From: Bacillota bacterium
GTDB lineage: Bacteria; Bacillota; Clostridia; Christensenellales; Pumilibacteraceae
Assembly: GCA_009781235.1 (NCBI GenBank)
Contig: WQYM01000002.1
Location: forward strand, 1 to 44,181
Reading direction: 5' to 3'
Length of the DNA: 44,181 nt
The notes under the pieces are model-generated. The model made no database searches. It was given only the letters and a program-made list of their open reading frames with translations, and had not been told where the DNA came from. Position 1 is the first letter of the stretch, and each line of letters begins with the position of its first letter. Shown piece by piece: positions 10,061 through 20,053 of the stretch. A program made the translations under genes and the position numbers.

Positions 10061-11524
10061 CTAACTTCTGTAATCGCCATTGATTTTTACGTAGTCATAG
10101 CTTAGGTCGCAACCCCACGCGGAAGCGGCAAACCCGCCTTGGTTAAGATGGACTTCGACAGTAATCTCATTGCATTTTAAAATCTCCAATGCCTTCTCTT
10201 CACTGAATTCAAAGCCGGCGCCGTTTTTACATACTAAAATTTTGCCCGCCGCGCTGACAAAGGCGATGGAAATTTTGGAGATGTCTAATGCCGCGCCCGC
10301 GTACCCGACCGCGCACAAAATGCGGCCCCAGTTGGCGTCGCAGCCGAACAGGGCGGTTTTGACCAGCGGCGAATTTATCACCGCGTCGGCGGCTTTTCTC
10401 GCAGCTTCAATATCCGGCGCACCACAAACGTTGCACTCGACAAGTTTGGTCGCTCCCTCGCCGTCTTTTGCCAGCATCTTGGCAAGGTGCATGCAGAGGG
10501 CGTTGAGAGCGAACTGGAATTTTTCGTACGAATTGGAAGATGCGGGCACCAAATTAGGAATGAGGAATGAGGAATTAGGAATGGCGGATGGATTGGGTTT
10601 GTTGTTCCCCGTAGGGGGCGACCTATTGGGCGCCCCGCCATCACAGGTATTTGCGGTTTGGTGCGGGGCATCCAATGGGCCGCCCCCTACGGGTTCTTTC
10701 GCATGGCCATCCGTATTTGTAATTTGTAATTTGTAATTTGTAGTTTCATCTGCTTCACTGTCCACTGTCCACTGTCCACTGTCCACTATTCTCACGCCGC
10801 TCATCCCGTTCGCCATAATGCTCAGCATATCGTTGGTGGAGGTGTCGCCGTCCACGCTGACGCGGTTAAAGCTGGCGTCCGCCGCCTCTTTTAACATTTT
10901 TGCCAACAACTCGGGCGCGATATCGGCGTCGGTCGTTAAAAACGCAAGCATCGTCGCCATGTTGGGGTTAATCATGCCGCTGCCCTTACAAATGCCGCCG
11001 ATGGTTACGGGACGCCCGCCGACATCGAAGGTAACGGCCGCCTCTTTTTTAACGGTGTCGGTCGTCATGATGGCCTCCGCCGCTAAGCTGCCGCCCTCGG
11101 GGGAGAGCTCGGCGACCAATTGCGTGATTCCCTGTTCAATCGGCTCCAAATTTAGCGATTGGCCGATGACGCCGGTCGAAGCGACAATCACGTCGCAAGG
11201 CTCAATGCCCAGCGCGGCGGCCGTAATAGCGCACATACCCCGCGCTTTTTCCACCCCGTCTGAGACGGCGGTGTTGGCGATGCCGCTGTTGCAGATAAGG
11301 GCGCGTGCGCATCCGTCAGAGAGGTTTTCGCGCGTGACAAAAATGGGCGCCGCCTGCACCAAATTCGTGGTGTATATCGCAGCCGCGCTTGAAGGAGCTT
11401 GCGATACAATCAGCGCCAAGTCTTTTTTGGTTTTGCCCCTACGGATACCGCAGCGGATGCCCGAGGCCTTAAAGCCAAGCGGGGCGCACACGCCGCCGGG
11501 GACGAATTGAATGTGGAGTTCCAT
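10061..11524 (-). CDS. argJ: Bifunctional glutamate N-acetyltransferase/amino-acid acetyltransferase with in-frame repeat-derived insertion
   Basis: KGSGMINPNMATMLAFLTTDADI self-cleavage motif, SVDGDTSTNDM, AKDGEGATKLVE, GCDANWGRILCAVGYAG. Start MELHIQFVPGGVCAPLGF at 11524; the ORF-track extension is repeat DNA. Confidence 0.95.
   Translation of the reverse strand: MELHIQFVPGGVCAPLGFKASGIRCGIRRGKTKKDLALIVSQAPSSAAAIYTTNLVQAAPIFVTRENLSDGCARALICNSGIANTAVSDGVEKARGMCAITAAALGIEPCDVIVASTGVIGQSLNLEPIEQGITQLVAELSPEGGSLAAEAIMTTDTVKKEAAVTFDVGGRPVTIGGICKGSGMINPNMATMLAFLTTDADIAPELLAKMLKEAADASFNRVSVDGDTSTNDMLSIMANGMSGVRIVDSGQWTVDSEADETTNYKLQITNTDGHAKEPVGGGPLDAPHQTANTCDGGAPNRSPPTGNNKPNPSAIPNSSFLIPNLVPASSNSYEKFQFALNALCMHLAKMLAKDGEGATKLVECNVCGAPDIEAARKAADAVINSPLVKTALFGCDANWGRILCAVGYAGAALDISKISIAFVSAAGKILVCKNGAGFEFSEEKALEILKCNEITVEVHLNQGGFAASAWGCDLSYDYVKINGDYRS
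10548..10792. repeat. Composite repeat block inside argJ (three heptamer arrays and a 13-bp GTAGGGG inverted repeat)
   Basis: taggaat/gaggaat array near 10553-10583, cccgtagggggcg (10608-10620) with cgccccctacggg (10681-10693), (aatttgt)n near 10715-10740, (tccactg)n near 10758-10788. Encodes VDSGQWTVDS...NYKLQITN...PTGNNKPNPSAIPNSSFLIPN. Confidence 0.9.
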
Positions 11525-11559
11525 AGAAAATTCCTTTATAACGAGGGATAAATGCTTAT

Positions 11560-11720
11560 CAACGAATAACGAATAACGAATAGTGAATAGCGAATAGCGA
11601 GGGATAAATGTTTTATGGTTCAAAAAATTCGTTCTCTTGTTCCACGCGCTCTCCTTTGCATGATTACAAACAAATCCTTCCGATGCTATTCGCTATTCGC
11701 TATTCGCTATTCGCTATTCG
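11560..11720. repeat. Inverted pair of heptamer arrays (aacgaat/agcgaat)n and (gctattc)n between argJ and thrC
   Basis: aacgaataacgaataacgaatagtgaatagcgaatagcg near 11571-11610 and gctattc x5 at 11685-11720; reverse-complementary arms. Confidence 0.92.
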
Positions 11721-13441
11721 TTTTTAACATATTCCAGCACCGCCGCCCGCACCTCGCGCTTCTCTAAAACGCCGATGTGGCGTTTTTTGAGGCTGAAGAG
11801 CTCGCTAAGGGCGTCCGGAATCGGCAGCGCGGTGATTTCCTCCAAAAGCTTTAGGTTTTTTTGCTCCGAGGGGAGAGGATCCTCGCCGAGCGCGACAAGC
11901 ACGTCTTTGACAAACTTATAGGGGCTGGCGGTGGAAAGGATGACGGTTTTAGTCCCGGAATCCTCAGGGTTTTCGGCCAAATATTCCGCGTACACCGCGA
12001 GTGCCACGGAGGTGTGGGGGTCGGCGATGTAGCCGTATTCGTCAAAGGCGTCGGATAGCGCGGTTCGGCAGGTTTCCTCGTCGGCGTACCCACCCCAAAA
12101 TATCTTCCCGAGCTCAGAAAGCTCGTCCGGCGTAATGTCGTAACGGCCGCTCTTTTTGAGCGCGGCCATGCGCTCCGCCGTTAAAACATCGTCGCGGCCG
12201 GACAGCTCAAACACCAGCCGCTCTAAGTTGGAGCTGATGAGAATATCCATCGACGGGCTTGCCGTGCGGTAAAATTCGCGGTTGGCACAGTACTGCCCGC
12301 CGCGGATAAAGTCGGTTAAAACGTTATTGCGGTTAGAGGCGCAAATCAGCTTATTGACGGGCAAGCCCATTCTAAGCGCGTAATACCCCGCCAAAATGTT
12401 GCCAAAGTTACCCGTCGGCACGCAGAAATTGATTTTATCGCCCATCGCGATTTGTCCGCCGTTGAATAAATCCGCGTACGCCGAAAAATAATAGACGATT
12501 TGCGGTAGCAGACGGCCGAAATTAATCGAGTTTGCGGAGGAAAGCGCGACGCCGTAGGAAGCAAGCTCCGCCGCCACGTCCGCGTCGGCAAAAATCGCTT
12601 TAACGGCATTTTGCGCGTCGTCAAAGTTGCCCTTGATGCCAAATACCTTCACGTTCCCGCCCCGGGCAGTTTGCATTTGCAGCTTTTGGAGATCCGAAAC
12701 GCCGTCCTCGGGGTACAGCACAATTACCCTGACCCCCGGCACGTCCTTAAAGCCCTCGAGCGCCGCCTTGCCCGTATCGCCGGATGTGGCCACGAGGATA
12801 AGGGTGTCTAGGGAGTAGTCGGGACTCGGGACTCGGGGCTCGGGACTCGTGTCCGAGGTATCAGGGCACAGGGCACAAGGCACAGATAACGGATGAAGCA
12901 TATCGTCTTCACCTGTGCCTTGTGCCCTGATACCTGTGCCCTCGTTTCCTGACCCCTGACCCCTGACCCCTGACCCCTCGGTTTCGTCCCCATTCCCTGA
13001 TCTCTGACCCTGCAGCACGGCTTTCGAGCCCGTCAACAAATACGGCATCAACGTGAGCGCGATGTCCTTAAACGCGTGCGTCGGCCCGTGCCATAATTCG
13101 AGCAGATACATGTTCCCGTCTACCTTAACCAGCGGCGCGGGGTCGCTGTCCTCGAAGAGAGCGTAGGCTTTTTCACAAAATATTGTCAGGGGGACGGTGG
13201 TGTTGACAACATTGTCAACACCACCGTCCCCCTGACAATATATTAATTCGGGCAAAAACTTTGCGCAAATAAACGCGGCGCGTCCGGCGTAATCCAGCGC
13301 GCAAAAATGCAAAAACTCCGCCTCGGCGATTTGCGGAAATTCGCCCGGCACAAATAATCCGCCCTCGGGCGAAATACCTTGCACAATCGCCTCGGAACCC
13401 GAGACGGCTTTATTTTTATTACGTGTGGAAATGTATTTCAT
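11714..13441 (-). CDS. thrC: Threonine synthase with two in-frame repeat-derived insertions
   Basis: MKYISTRN, LELWHGPTHAFKDIALTLMPYLLTGS, LVATSGDTGKAALEGF, NSINFGRLLPQIVYYFSAYADL, CVPTGNFGNILAGYYA. Start at 13441. Confidence 0.95.
   Translation of the reverse strand: MKYISTRNKNKAVSGSEAIVQGISPEGGLFVPGEFPQIAEAEFLHFCALDYAGRAAFICAKFLPELIYCQGDGGVDNVVNTTVPLTIFCEKAYALFEDSDPAPLVKVDGNMYLLELWHGPTHAFKDIALTLMPYLLTGSKAVLQGQRSGNGDETEGSGVRGQGSGNEGTGIRAQGTGEDDMLHPLSVPCALCPDTSDTSPEPRVPSPDYSLDTLILVATSGDTGKAALEGFKDVPGVRVIVLYPEDGVSDLQKLQMQTARGGNVKVFGIKGNFDDAQNAVKAIFADADVAAELASYGVALSSANSINFGRLLPQIVYYFSAYADLFNGGQIAMGDKINFCVPTGNFGNILAGYYALRMGLPVNKLICASNRNNVLTDFIRGGQYCANREFYRTASPSMDILISSNLERLVFELSGRDDVLTAERMAALKKSGRYDITPDELSELGKIFWGGYADEETCRTALSDAFDEYGYIADPHTSVALAVYAEYLAENPEDSGTKTVILSTASPYKFVKDVLVALGEDPLPSEQKNLKLLEEITALPIPDALSELFSLKKRHIGVLEKREVRAAVLEYVKNE
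12818..13010. repeat. Four different heptamer arrays inside thrC
   Basis: gggactc n (12820-12850), cagggca n (12862-12885), ctgtgcc n (12912-12940), ctgaccc n (12949-12978). Encodes QRSGNGDETEGSGVRGQGSGNEGTGIRAQGTG...EPRVPSPDYS. Confidence 0.92.
13180..13241. repeat. Perfect 62-bp palindrome (30-bp arms, 2-nt spacer) inside thrC
   Basis: atattgtcagggggacggtggtgttgacaa-ca-ttgtcaacaccaccgtccccctgacaatat, arms 13180-13209 and 13212-13241. Confidence 0.97.
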
Positions 13442-13442
13442 G

Positions 13443-14204
13443 CTAATCCTTATCTTCGTGTCGCAGAAGGGCTTGTGGGCGCATTTTTTCGTCATTCCAT
13501 CTTTTTTCTGCAGGCGGTGTCGGTATCCCGAATTTTTTAAACTCGTGCTCCGCTTTAATTATTTCGAAGCACAGATCTAAGAACTTATCCTTTTTTAACG
13601 AGGCGCCTGCCCAAAGAAACAAAGGCGCGACGAGGGTGAGGCAAAGAATTATGCCGATGGTATACATCCAAATTTGCGCGCCTCTATACGCCCTATACGC
13701 AACATTGGCTTCCGCTACCTTTGCCGCATACCCGCCGACCTTGCTTTGCGCGTTTTTGAGCTGTGCCCGCCTGTAAGATTCCAGCGCAGAAGTAATGAGC
13801 CGTTTTTCTTCCTCGCTTGCCACGGCCAATGCCTTAGCTGCGCATTCCTCGTGCTTTTTGGCGTAGAGATCGGAAAAGTTTTGGGTATGTACCTTGACAA
13901 GCCCGAACCAGCCCTTGTAATTGCGCGGCTCTAACGTCGCGGCTTTTTCAAACGCGGCTGCCGCTTTTACCCAATCCCCGAGCTGTATAAAGGTATCGCC
14001 GTCGCGGCAAAACTCGTCGGCGGATTTATTTTCGACGCCGAACACGTTTTTTGTAACATGCTCGGTAACAAAAGTATTATGGTGGGTGATAACCCGTTGC
14101 GTGACAAAGGCTGTGCCGCAATGACGGCAGATACCCGCTTCTTTTACGTCATCGACCTCAAGAGCCGCTCCGCACTCGGTGCATTTTGCCGCTACAAAAG
14201 CCAT
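13443..14204 (-). CDS. Zinc-ribbon/TPR-like membrane protein, unknown function
   Basis: MAFVAAKCTECGAALEVDDVKEAGICRHCGTAF, TPR-like WVKAAAAFEKAATLEPRNYKGWFGL, one hydrophobic segment. Confidence 0.75.
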   Translation of the reverse strand: MAFVAAKCTECGAALEVDDVKEAGICRHCGTAFVTQRVITHHNTFVTEHVTKNVFGVENKSADEFCRDGDTFIQLGDWVKAAAAFEKAATLEPRNYKGWFGLVKVHTQNFSDLYAKKHEECAAKALAVASEEEKRLITSALESYRRAQLKNAQSKVGGYAAKVAEANVAYRAYRGAQIWMYTIGIILCLTLVAPLFLWAGASLKKDKFLDLCFEIIKAEHEFKKFGIPTPPAEKRWNDEKMRPQALLRHEDKD

Positions 14205-14234
14205 GAATGTTAGCTCCTTGCTTTCTTGTTTCTA

Positions 14235-15437
14235 TTAGACAAGTCTCTTCGCAAACTCCACAATCCGCCCGATCCCCTTCTCTATCTGACTATCCGCAAT
14301 CGCATAGCTTAGGCGGATGTACATCGGGGCGCCGAAGGATTCGCATGGGATGGTGACGACGTGGGCGTGGTCTACTAAAAGCTCGGAAAAATCGGCGGCG
14401 CTTTTTATGGTTTTGCCCGCATAAGACTTGCCGACCAAGTTCTCCATACCGACCATCACGTAAAACGCGCCTTGGGGGCGGACGAACGAGAGCGGCGCGG
14501 CGTCCGACAATAATTTCACGGCCAAATCGCGGCGGCGCGTAAACGTCGCCTTCAGTTCTTTAATAAACGCAACGCCCGCCGGATCGGAAAGGGCGGCGAC
14601 CGAGGCGTACTGCGCAATCGAGTTGGCGTTCGACGTCGTGTGGCTTTGCATGTTGTCCATGGCTTCGGCCAAATCCTTACATGACGCGGTGTAGCCGACG
14701 CGCCAGCCGGTCATCGCGTAGGCCTTGGACAAGCCGTTGACCAAAATCGTATTTTTCTTTAAGCTTTCGGAATACGCGGCTATCGAATACATTTTAAGTC
14801 CGTCGTAGACAAGCTCCTCGTAAATTTCGTCGGCAATCACATAGATGCCGGCCTTTTCAATCACCGCCGCCAACGCCTTAAGCTCGGCCTCCGTATACAC
14901 AGTGCCCGTCGGGTTTGACGGGTTGTTTAAGATAACCGCCTTGGTTTTGGCCGTTATCGCCTTTTTTAACTCGTCCGGCGTGATTTTAAAATCGTGCGCC
15001 GCCGAGGTTTCCATATACATAGGCACACCCCCGCAAAGCAAAACCAGCTCGGGGTATGTAAGCCAATAGGGCGCGGGGATCAGCACCTCGTCGCCGGGGT
15101 TGACAAGTGCCAAACAGGCGTTATACAGCGAATGCTTTGCGCCGTTCGACACAACAATCTGGTTCGGCTCGTATGAGAGCCCGTTATCCTTAAGCAATTT
15201 GGCGGCAATCGCCTTGCGCAAATCCAATGTGCCCGCCGACGGCGTGTACTTGGTAACGCCCTTATCGAGCGCCTCTTTCGCTTTTTCGATTACGTAAGCG
15301 GGCGTGTTAAAATCCGGCTCCCCCGCTGCAAAGCTCACCACATCTAAGCCCTCGGCCTTCATCTTGTTGCCTTTGGCGGTTATCGCAAGCGTTAAGCTCG
15401 GCGCCACGGCAGTCGCTCTGTTTGTAATTCTTTCCAT
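14235..15437 (-). CDS. Pyridoxal phosphate-dependent class I aminotransferase (AspC/AspB-like)
   Basis: FAAGEPDFNTPAYV, NNPSNPTGTVYTEAEL, VNGLSKAYAMTGWRVGY (PLP lysine), YIRLSYA. Confidence 0.92.
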   Translation of the reverse strand: MERITNRATAVAPSLTLAITAKGNKMKAEGLDVVSFAAGEPDFNTPAYVIEKAKEALDKGVTKYTPSAGTLDLRKAIAAKLLKDNGLSYEPNQIVVSNGAKHSLYNACLALVNPGDEVLIPAPYWLTYPELVLLCGGVPMYMETSAAHDFKITPDELKKAITAKTKAVILNNPSNPTGTVYTEAELKALAAVIEKAGIYVIADEIYEELVYDGLKMYSIAAYSESLKKNTILVNGLSKAYAMTGWRVGYTASCKDLAEAMDNMQSHTTSNANSIAQYASVAALSDPAGVAFIKELKATFTRRRDLAVKLLSDAAPLSFVRPQGAFYVMVGMENLVGKSYAGKTIKSAADFSELLVDHAHVVTIPCESFGAPMYIRLSYAIADSQIEKGIGRIVEFAKRLV

Positions 15438-15504
15438 CTAAAAACTTTCTTCCTCTCTTTGGGATAAGCGCATCCCATCCCAATATGAATGATAGCACAA
15501 AGCC

Positions 15505-15530
15505 TATAAAAAAGCAAATGCTTTTTTATG
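15505..15530 (-). terminator. Possible intrinsic terminator after the ABC transporter gene
   Basis: ataaaaaagcaaatgcttttttat hairpin with U-rich flank in minus-strand sense; weak stem. Confidence 0.4.
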
Positions 15531-15597
15531 CCCTAGGAATTTTCGCCAAAAAAAGCTTGCCGGTTTTTGCAAAAATTCCGACGGAAACAAATTCGTA

Positions 15598-18500
15598 CTA
15601 TTCGGTTCGCAGCGCCACCACCGGGTCCTTCTTTGCGGCCGAGCGCGAGGGGAAGAAGCCGGAAAACAGCGATAATCCCACGCTGACCCCCACCATAATC
15701 GCCGCCATCCATATCGGGAACACGGCGATGGCGCCGATGGATGCGTTGAACGCGTGTACAAAGAGGTTGATAATAAACGACCCTAAATACGTGACGGCGA
15801 TACCCAACACGCCGGAAACCAACCCTATCATAAAGGTTTCGGCGTTAAAAAGGTACGAAACGTCGCGTTTGCGGCCGCCCAAGGAGCGGATGACCCCGAT
15901 TTCTTTGATGCGCTCCACCACCGAAACGTAGGTAATAATCGCAATCATTACGGTAGATACCACCAGCGCCAGCGACGTAAAGCACACGAGCGCGGTAGTA
16001 ATGATGTCTATAAACGTTTTAATCATCGCGATAATCAGCGAGAGGAAATCCTGGTATGTGACCTCGGCGCGCGTGCCCGCCTCAAGCTTTACGGGAGTTC
16101 CGTCCGGCCGGGTAAATTCAACGGCCTCGTCCTTATTATTCCACGCTTTTAAATGCTCTAAAACGCGTTCTTTTGTCTTAAAATCCACGGGATAAATTTC
16201 GATATAATTGGCGATAGTTTCGTTAAAAACAAGCTGGTCGTCCTCCCACACGACCCGCCGGCCCGTAAGGTCGCGCAATGACAGGGTTTTTGCGCTGAGC
16301 GCGGCGATAATACCCTCCAGCATTTCCGACCCGCTGCCGCCCCCCATATTGCTCACCATGCCGCCGAATAAGCCCGCGATGCCCGCCAACGCATTCCCCG
16401 AGCCCACCGTAGCGTAGGCCTTGGCCGGTTTCGGTTCGCCGTCTACGTAAGGATAGACAAAATCGTAGTCAAAAACGACGCCCGTCATAATCGTGGTGCT
16501 GCTTGCCGCCGAGAACTTTCCGATATTGGACGAAATGCTCCCGGATTTTGTGAGCTCCTCCACGATGGCGGAGGGGTGCGCTTTTTCGAGTTTGAAAATC
16601 TCGTCCCGCAACGCCTCGGTGTAGAAGAAGCCCGTTTCTAAGCTTCCGTATTGAAAGTCGTCATTAGGCTCTAAGATGCCGACGATGCGCAGCGGAATCC
16701 CGAGCGCTTTTTTAGCTTCTGGGATATACTTAGAGAAAGCGACGTGGCGAAAGGAGGAGATGTCGATGGTGTCGGCGTCTATCATTGTGCCCGCGCCGAC
16801 GCCCGGTATCTCCAGCATGTGCTTTGAGGGTTCGAACGCGGCGGTGTTGGGGTAGTAGGTGAACGTCTTGCCCAGCACCCCGGTAAACTCATCGAATTCA
16901 AATTGAAATTTATCCATTTGGGGTACATACAAGTCCTTTGCGCCGTTTGGCATATCGACGGTTGCCTTAAACACCATATTCATGAATTCGTTCTGCGTAA
17001 AGTACCCCAGCTGCGCCAGCAAAAGATCCGAAAGCCCCAGCATCCCTGTCCTGTTTTTTTGCACCACCAGCATGATGTCGCCCGGCTCCGTGGCGTACTT
17101 GCCGCCCGGCAGCAGGTCGTATTGCTTTAAAATGTAGTCGTCGTTGGCGGAGATTTGGCGGAACACGTCGTCCAACGTCCCGATATAGGGGGCGTAGTCG
17201 CTGTAGTCGCTGGACGCAAGCACGGAGGCGTACGTTTCCTTAATGGCGGCAAGTGACATATTGGACGGTTCGTCGGCGTCGCCCCGATCCAACACTTCCC
17301 CGTTGATCGACGGCTTGTGCACGGCGGGGGTAAAATCGGTGTAAATATTGTTGGATAGGTTTAACCCGTAATCCAAAAACACTGCGGCGCAATCTTCCTT
17401 GGGCATTGACAAAACGTAGTCGATGTAGTCCTGCGTAATTTCGTTGGACTGCATGAGGTTACTCATGTTTTCGCTGCGCTTAACCAGACTTGCCATGGTT
17501 GAGCTGACGTTAACTTTGCCGTTTTCCCATTTGACCCGGTCTATCCCGTCGCCGCCCTGTTGCATCATCGCCGAAATATTCAGCGCTGTTTCGCTGACCG
17601 TAATCGGGTTGCCCGACAGCATGTCGTTTTGCATGTTGTCGATGTAGCTTTGCACGCCGTAGGAAACGGACAAGACGAGCGAGACGCCGATGATGCCGAT
17701 GCTCCCGGCAAAGCTGGTCATAAAGGTGCGCCGTTTTTTGGTGAGCAGGTTATGGAGCGACAATTTGAATGCCGTCCAAAACGACATTTTGGCTTTTTCT
17801 TTGCCCTTATTACGCTTCGCTTTAGAGTGAGGAATTAGGAGTGGGGAGTGAGGAACGTCGGTTTTTTCGCCGCTTTCCTTTCCCATCCCTCGTTCCCCAC
17901 TCCTCACTCCTAATTCCTCACTTCCGTCAAACGGGTTCGTGTCGTCCGTCAGCTCCCCGTCCAGAAGCCGTATAATCCTTGTGGAGTACTTTTCGGCAAG
18001 CTCCGGGTTGTGCGTGACCATGATGACCAGCCGGTCGCGGGAGATCTCCTGGATTAAATCCATAATCTGCACGCTGGTCGTCGTGTCTAAGGCGCCGGTA
18101 GGCTCGTCGGCTAACAGGATTTCGGGATCGTTGACCAAAGCCCGCGCAATGGCGACGCGCTGGCTCTGTCCGCCCGAAAGCTGGTTGGGGCGCTTATAAT
18201 ACTGGTCGGACAGCCCCACCTTGTCTAAAGCCGCCTTGGCCTTTGCGACGCGCTCGGCTTTGGGCAACCCCGCAATGGTCAGCGCGAGCTCGACGTTGCT
18301 TAGCACCGTTTGGTGCGGAATCAAATTGTAGGTTTGAAAAATAAACCCGATGCGGTGGTTGCGGTAGACGTCCCAGTCGCGGTCCCGGAAAGACTTGGTC
18401 GAGCGGCCGTTGATGACCAAATCCCCAGACGTATAGCTGTCCAGCCCGCCAATCAAGTTTAATAGCGTCGTTTTTCCGCAGCCCGACGGGCCTAATACGG

Positions 18501-18603
18501 AAACGAATTCGCTTTCGCGAAACGAAATGGAAATGCCCTTGAGCGCGTGGACGGTCATATCGCCCATACGGTAATCTTTTTTGATATTTTTAAGTTCTAA
18601 CAT
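15598..18603 (-). CDS. ABC transporter ATP-binding/permease fusion (MacB/FtsX-like) with in-frame repeat insertion in the linker
   Basis: [50 protein letters not shown], then FtsX-type permease ending [19 protein letters not shown]...[17 protein letters not shown]. Start [13 protein letters not shown] at 18603. Confidence 0.93.
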   Translation of the reverse strand: MLELKNIKKDYRMGDMTVHALKGISISFRESEFVSVLGPSGCGKTTLLNLIGGLDSYTSGDLVINGRSTKSFRDRDWDVYRNHRIGFIFQTYNLIPHQTVLSNVELALTIAGLPKAERVAKAKAALDKVGLSDQYYKRPNQLSGGQSQRVAIARALVNDPEILLADEPTGALDTTTSVQIMDLIQEISRDRLVIMVTHNPELAEKYSTRIIRLLDGELTDDTNPFDGSEELGVRSGERGMGKESGEKTDVPHSPLLIPHSKAKRNKGKEKAKMSFWTAFKLSLHNLLTKKRRTFMTSFAGSIGIIGVSLVLSVSYGVQSYIDNMQNDMLSGNPITVSETALNISAMMQQGGDGIDRVKWENGKVNVSSTMASLVKRSENMSNLMQSNEITQDYIDYVLSMPKEDCAAVFLDYGLNLSNNIYTDFTPAVHKPSINGEVLDRGDADEPSNMSLAAIKETYASVLASSDYSDYAPYIGTLDDVFRQISANDDYILKQYDLLPGGKYATEPGDIMLVVQKNRTGMLGLSDLLLAQLGYFTQNEFMNMVFKATVDMPNGAKDLYVPQMDKFQFEFDEFTGVLGKTFTYYPNTAAFEPSKHMLEIPGVGAGTMIDADTIDISSFRHVAFSKYIPEAKKALGIPLRIVGILEPNDDFQYGSLETGFFYTEALRDEIFKLEKAHPSAIVEELTKSGSISSNIGKFSAASSTTIMTGVVFDYDFVYPYVDGEPKPAKAYATVGSGNALAGIAGLFGGMVSNMGGGSGSEMLEGIIAALSAKTLSLRDLTGRRVVWEDDQLVFNETIANYIEIYPVDFKTKERVLEHLKAWNNKDEAVEFTRPDGTPVKLEAGTRAEVTYQDFLSLIIAMIKTFIDIITTALVCFTSLALVVSTVMIAIITYVSVVERIKEIGVIRSLGGRKRDVSYLFNAETFMIGLVSGVLGIAVTYLGSFIINLFVHAFNASIGAIAVFPIWMAAIMVGVSVGLSLFSGFFPSRSAAKKDPVVALRTE
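17826..17922. repeat. Inverted repeat of heptamer arrays inside the ABC transporter gene
   Basis: agtgaggaattaggagtggggagtgaggaacg (17826-17857) and cgttccccactcctcactcctaattcctcact (17891-17922); 30/32 complementary, 7-bp periodic, encodes [34 protein letters not shown]. Confidence 0.95.
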
Positions 18604-18752
18604 GTGATTGGCTCCCTTAGTTGCGTGTCCACCGTATATATTATCACACAATTGTTAAAAAAGCATTAAAACGACAACCGTTTTAACTATATTTTTATGT
18701 AAAAGGTAAAAAAATTTACTTAAAAAAATTACAAAAATGTATATAAAAGCAC

Positions 18753-18781
18753 TTGCAATATGTAAAAGGAAATGCTATACT
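18753..18781 (+). promoter_or_regulatory. Sigma-70-type promoter upstream of the secreted protein gene
   Basis: TTGCAA (18753-18758), 17-bp spacer, TATACT (18776-18781); implies a leader of about 350 nt. Confidence 0.6.
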
Positions 18782-19138
18782 GGCCTCATAGAAAATGCGC
18801 GTTACCATTTTTACGTGCGGTTTCGGAGGTCTAAAAGTTAATGGGGGTTCGGGGCAAGTGCATACTTTAGCGGGTATGCGGTTTGTTGTTTCCGGGCGGT
18901 TATAACCAAATTGTTTTTTCGACGCGCGCCGCCGAAGAGGTTTTTTTGTTGACTTTTTTCGATCTCCTTACATAAGGCTATTTTTCCGCGCAATAAAACG
19001 CCCCGAAAGGCATTTCTTTGGAAGCCCGGCTCTGCTTGTCGGCGGCTGTGGCCGGGCGCTCCCAAAAAAGAATGACGGAAGGAAGCGTTTTTACCCGCGG
19101 AAGGTAGAATAAAAAACAAAAAAGGAGAACAAAAACAC

Positions 19139-19783
19139 ATGAAAAAGAAGGCTTTATTAGCGCTTCTGTCGATGCTGCTCGTCGCGCTTGCCGTCCCCAC
19201 GGCGATGTTCGCGTTTGCGGAAGAAGGGCGGAATCTAAAAATCGGTATCACCGGAAACGGCGTTACCGACGAGATTACTGTTTTCGTCGGAAGCACGGTC
19301 GATTTTGAGGTTATCGCTTCAACTTCGGCATACGGAAACACCGCTGCGGTGTTAACCCTTGACGGCACGGCTCAAGACATTACCTTCAACAACAATGTCA
19401 AGAGTGTCGCGAGAGATTTCTCGATTCTCTACGACGAGATAGGCGAATATATAGTAGCCGTTTCGGTGACCGTAGGAAAAGAAGGCACGGGAAACTATGA
19501 TGCTGCCGACAGTATCATAATTGTTAACGTGATAGAAATTCCCGAAGTTCCCGACGTGTTGGTCAGCGCCGAGCCGTTCGCGGCCGTTACCAAAGAGAAG
19601 GGCAACAAAAACACGCTGACGGTTACCGTCCTTGAGACGTACGAAAGCGGCAAAACGGAGAACCTTGTCGGGGTCTTCACGATTGACAACAACGCAATCG
19701 GCATCTACAATGTGGGCAGATATAATGTGTACGTAGACACCAAGGGCAACGTGCAAATCCGCGCCTGCTACATCGTAGAGTAA
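19139..19783 (+). CDS. Secreted beta-rich protein, unknown function
   Basis: Signal peptide MKKKALLALLSMLLVALAVPTAMFAFAEEG, RBS aaaggaga, Ig-like/cadherin-like composition. Confidence 0.75.
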   Translation: MKKKALLALLSMLLVALAVPTAMFAFAEEGRNLKIGITGNGVTDEITVFVGSTVDFEVIASTSAYGNTAAVLTLDGTAQDITFNNNVKSVARDFSILYDEIGEYIVAVSVTVGKEGTGNYDAADSIIIVNVIEIPEVPDVLVSAEPFAAVTKEKGNKNTLTVTVLETYESGKTENLVGVFTIDNNAIGIYNVGRYNVYVDTKGNVQIRACYIVE

Positions 19784-20003
19784 CAAATCTCAAATCTATT
19801 GTGCTTTTCGGAGCCCTCGCCTACGGATCCATTGCGTTTTTCGCCGGCACGCAAAGGAGCCATAAGCGTGTGCGCCCGGAAAGTACAAAGGCACTTCTTG
19901 ACGCTCCGCGCTTGCGGAGCATGCGGGACGGCGCACAAATGTCGATTCCGTTAATGGGCTGAGTCAGCAGCCTCGTTTGGGTTGTATTACTGCAACGCTT
20001 CTT

Positions 20004-20035
20004 AGCAGCCTCCGAAGATTTCGGGGGCTGCTTTT
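20004..20035 (+). terminator. Intrinsic terminator
   Basis: agcagcctccgaagatttcgggggctgctttt; about 12-bp stem and 3' T run. Confidence 0.75.
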
Positions 20036-20053
20036 GCTAAAATGCAAAAACAC

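Noticed and set aside
18838-19368. 176-aa minus-strand ORF over the leader of the secreted protein
   Set aside because: Overlaps the signal peptide region antisense; no motif or RBS.
19785-20040. Known small RNA (6S, SRP RNA, tmRNA, RNase P)
   Set aside because: Several hairpins and a terminator are present, but none of the conserved core motifs of these RNAs was recognised; probably the 3' region of the secreted protein transcript.
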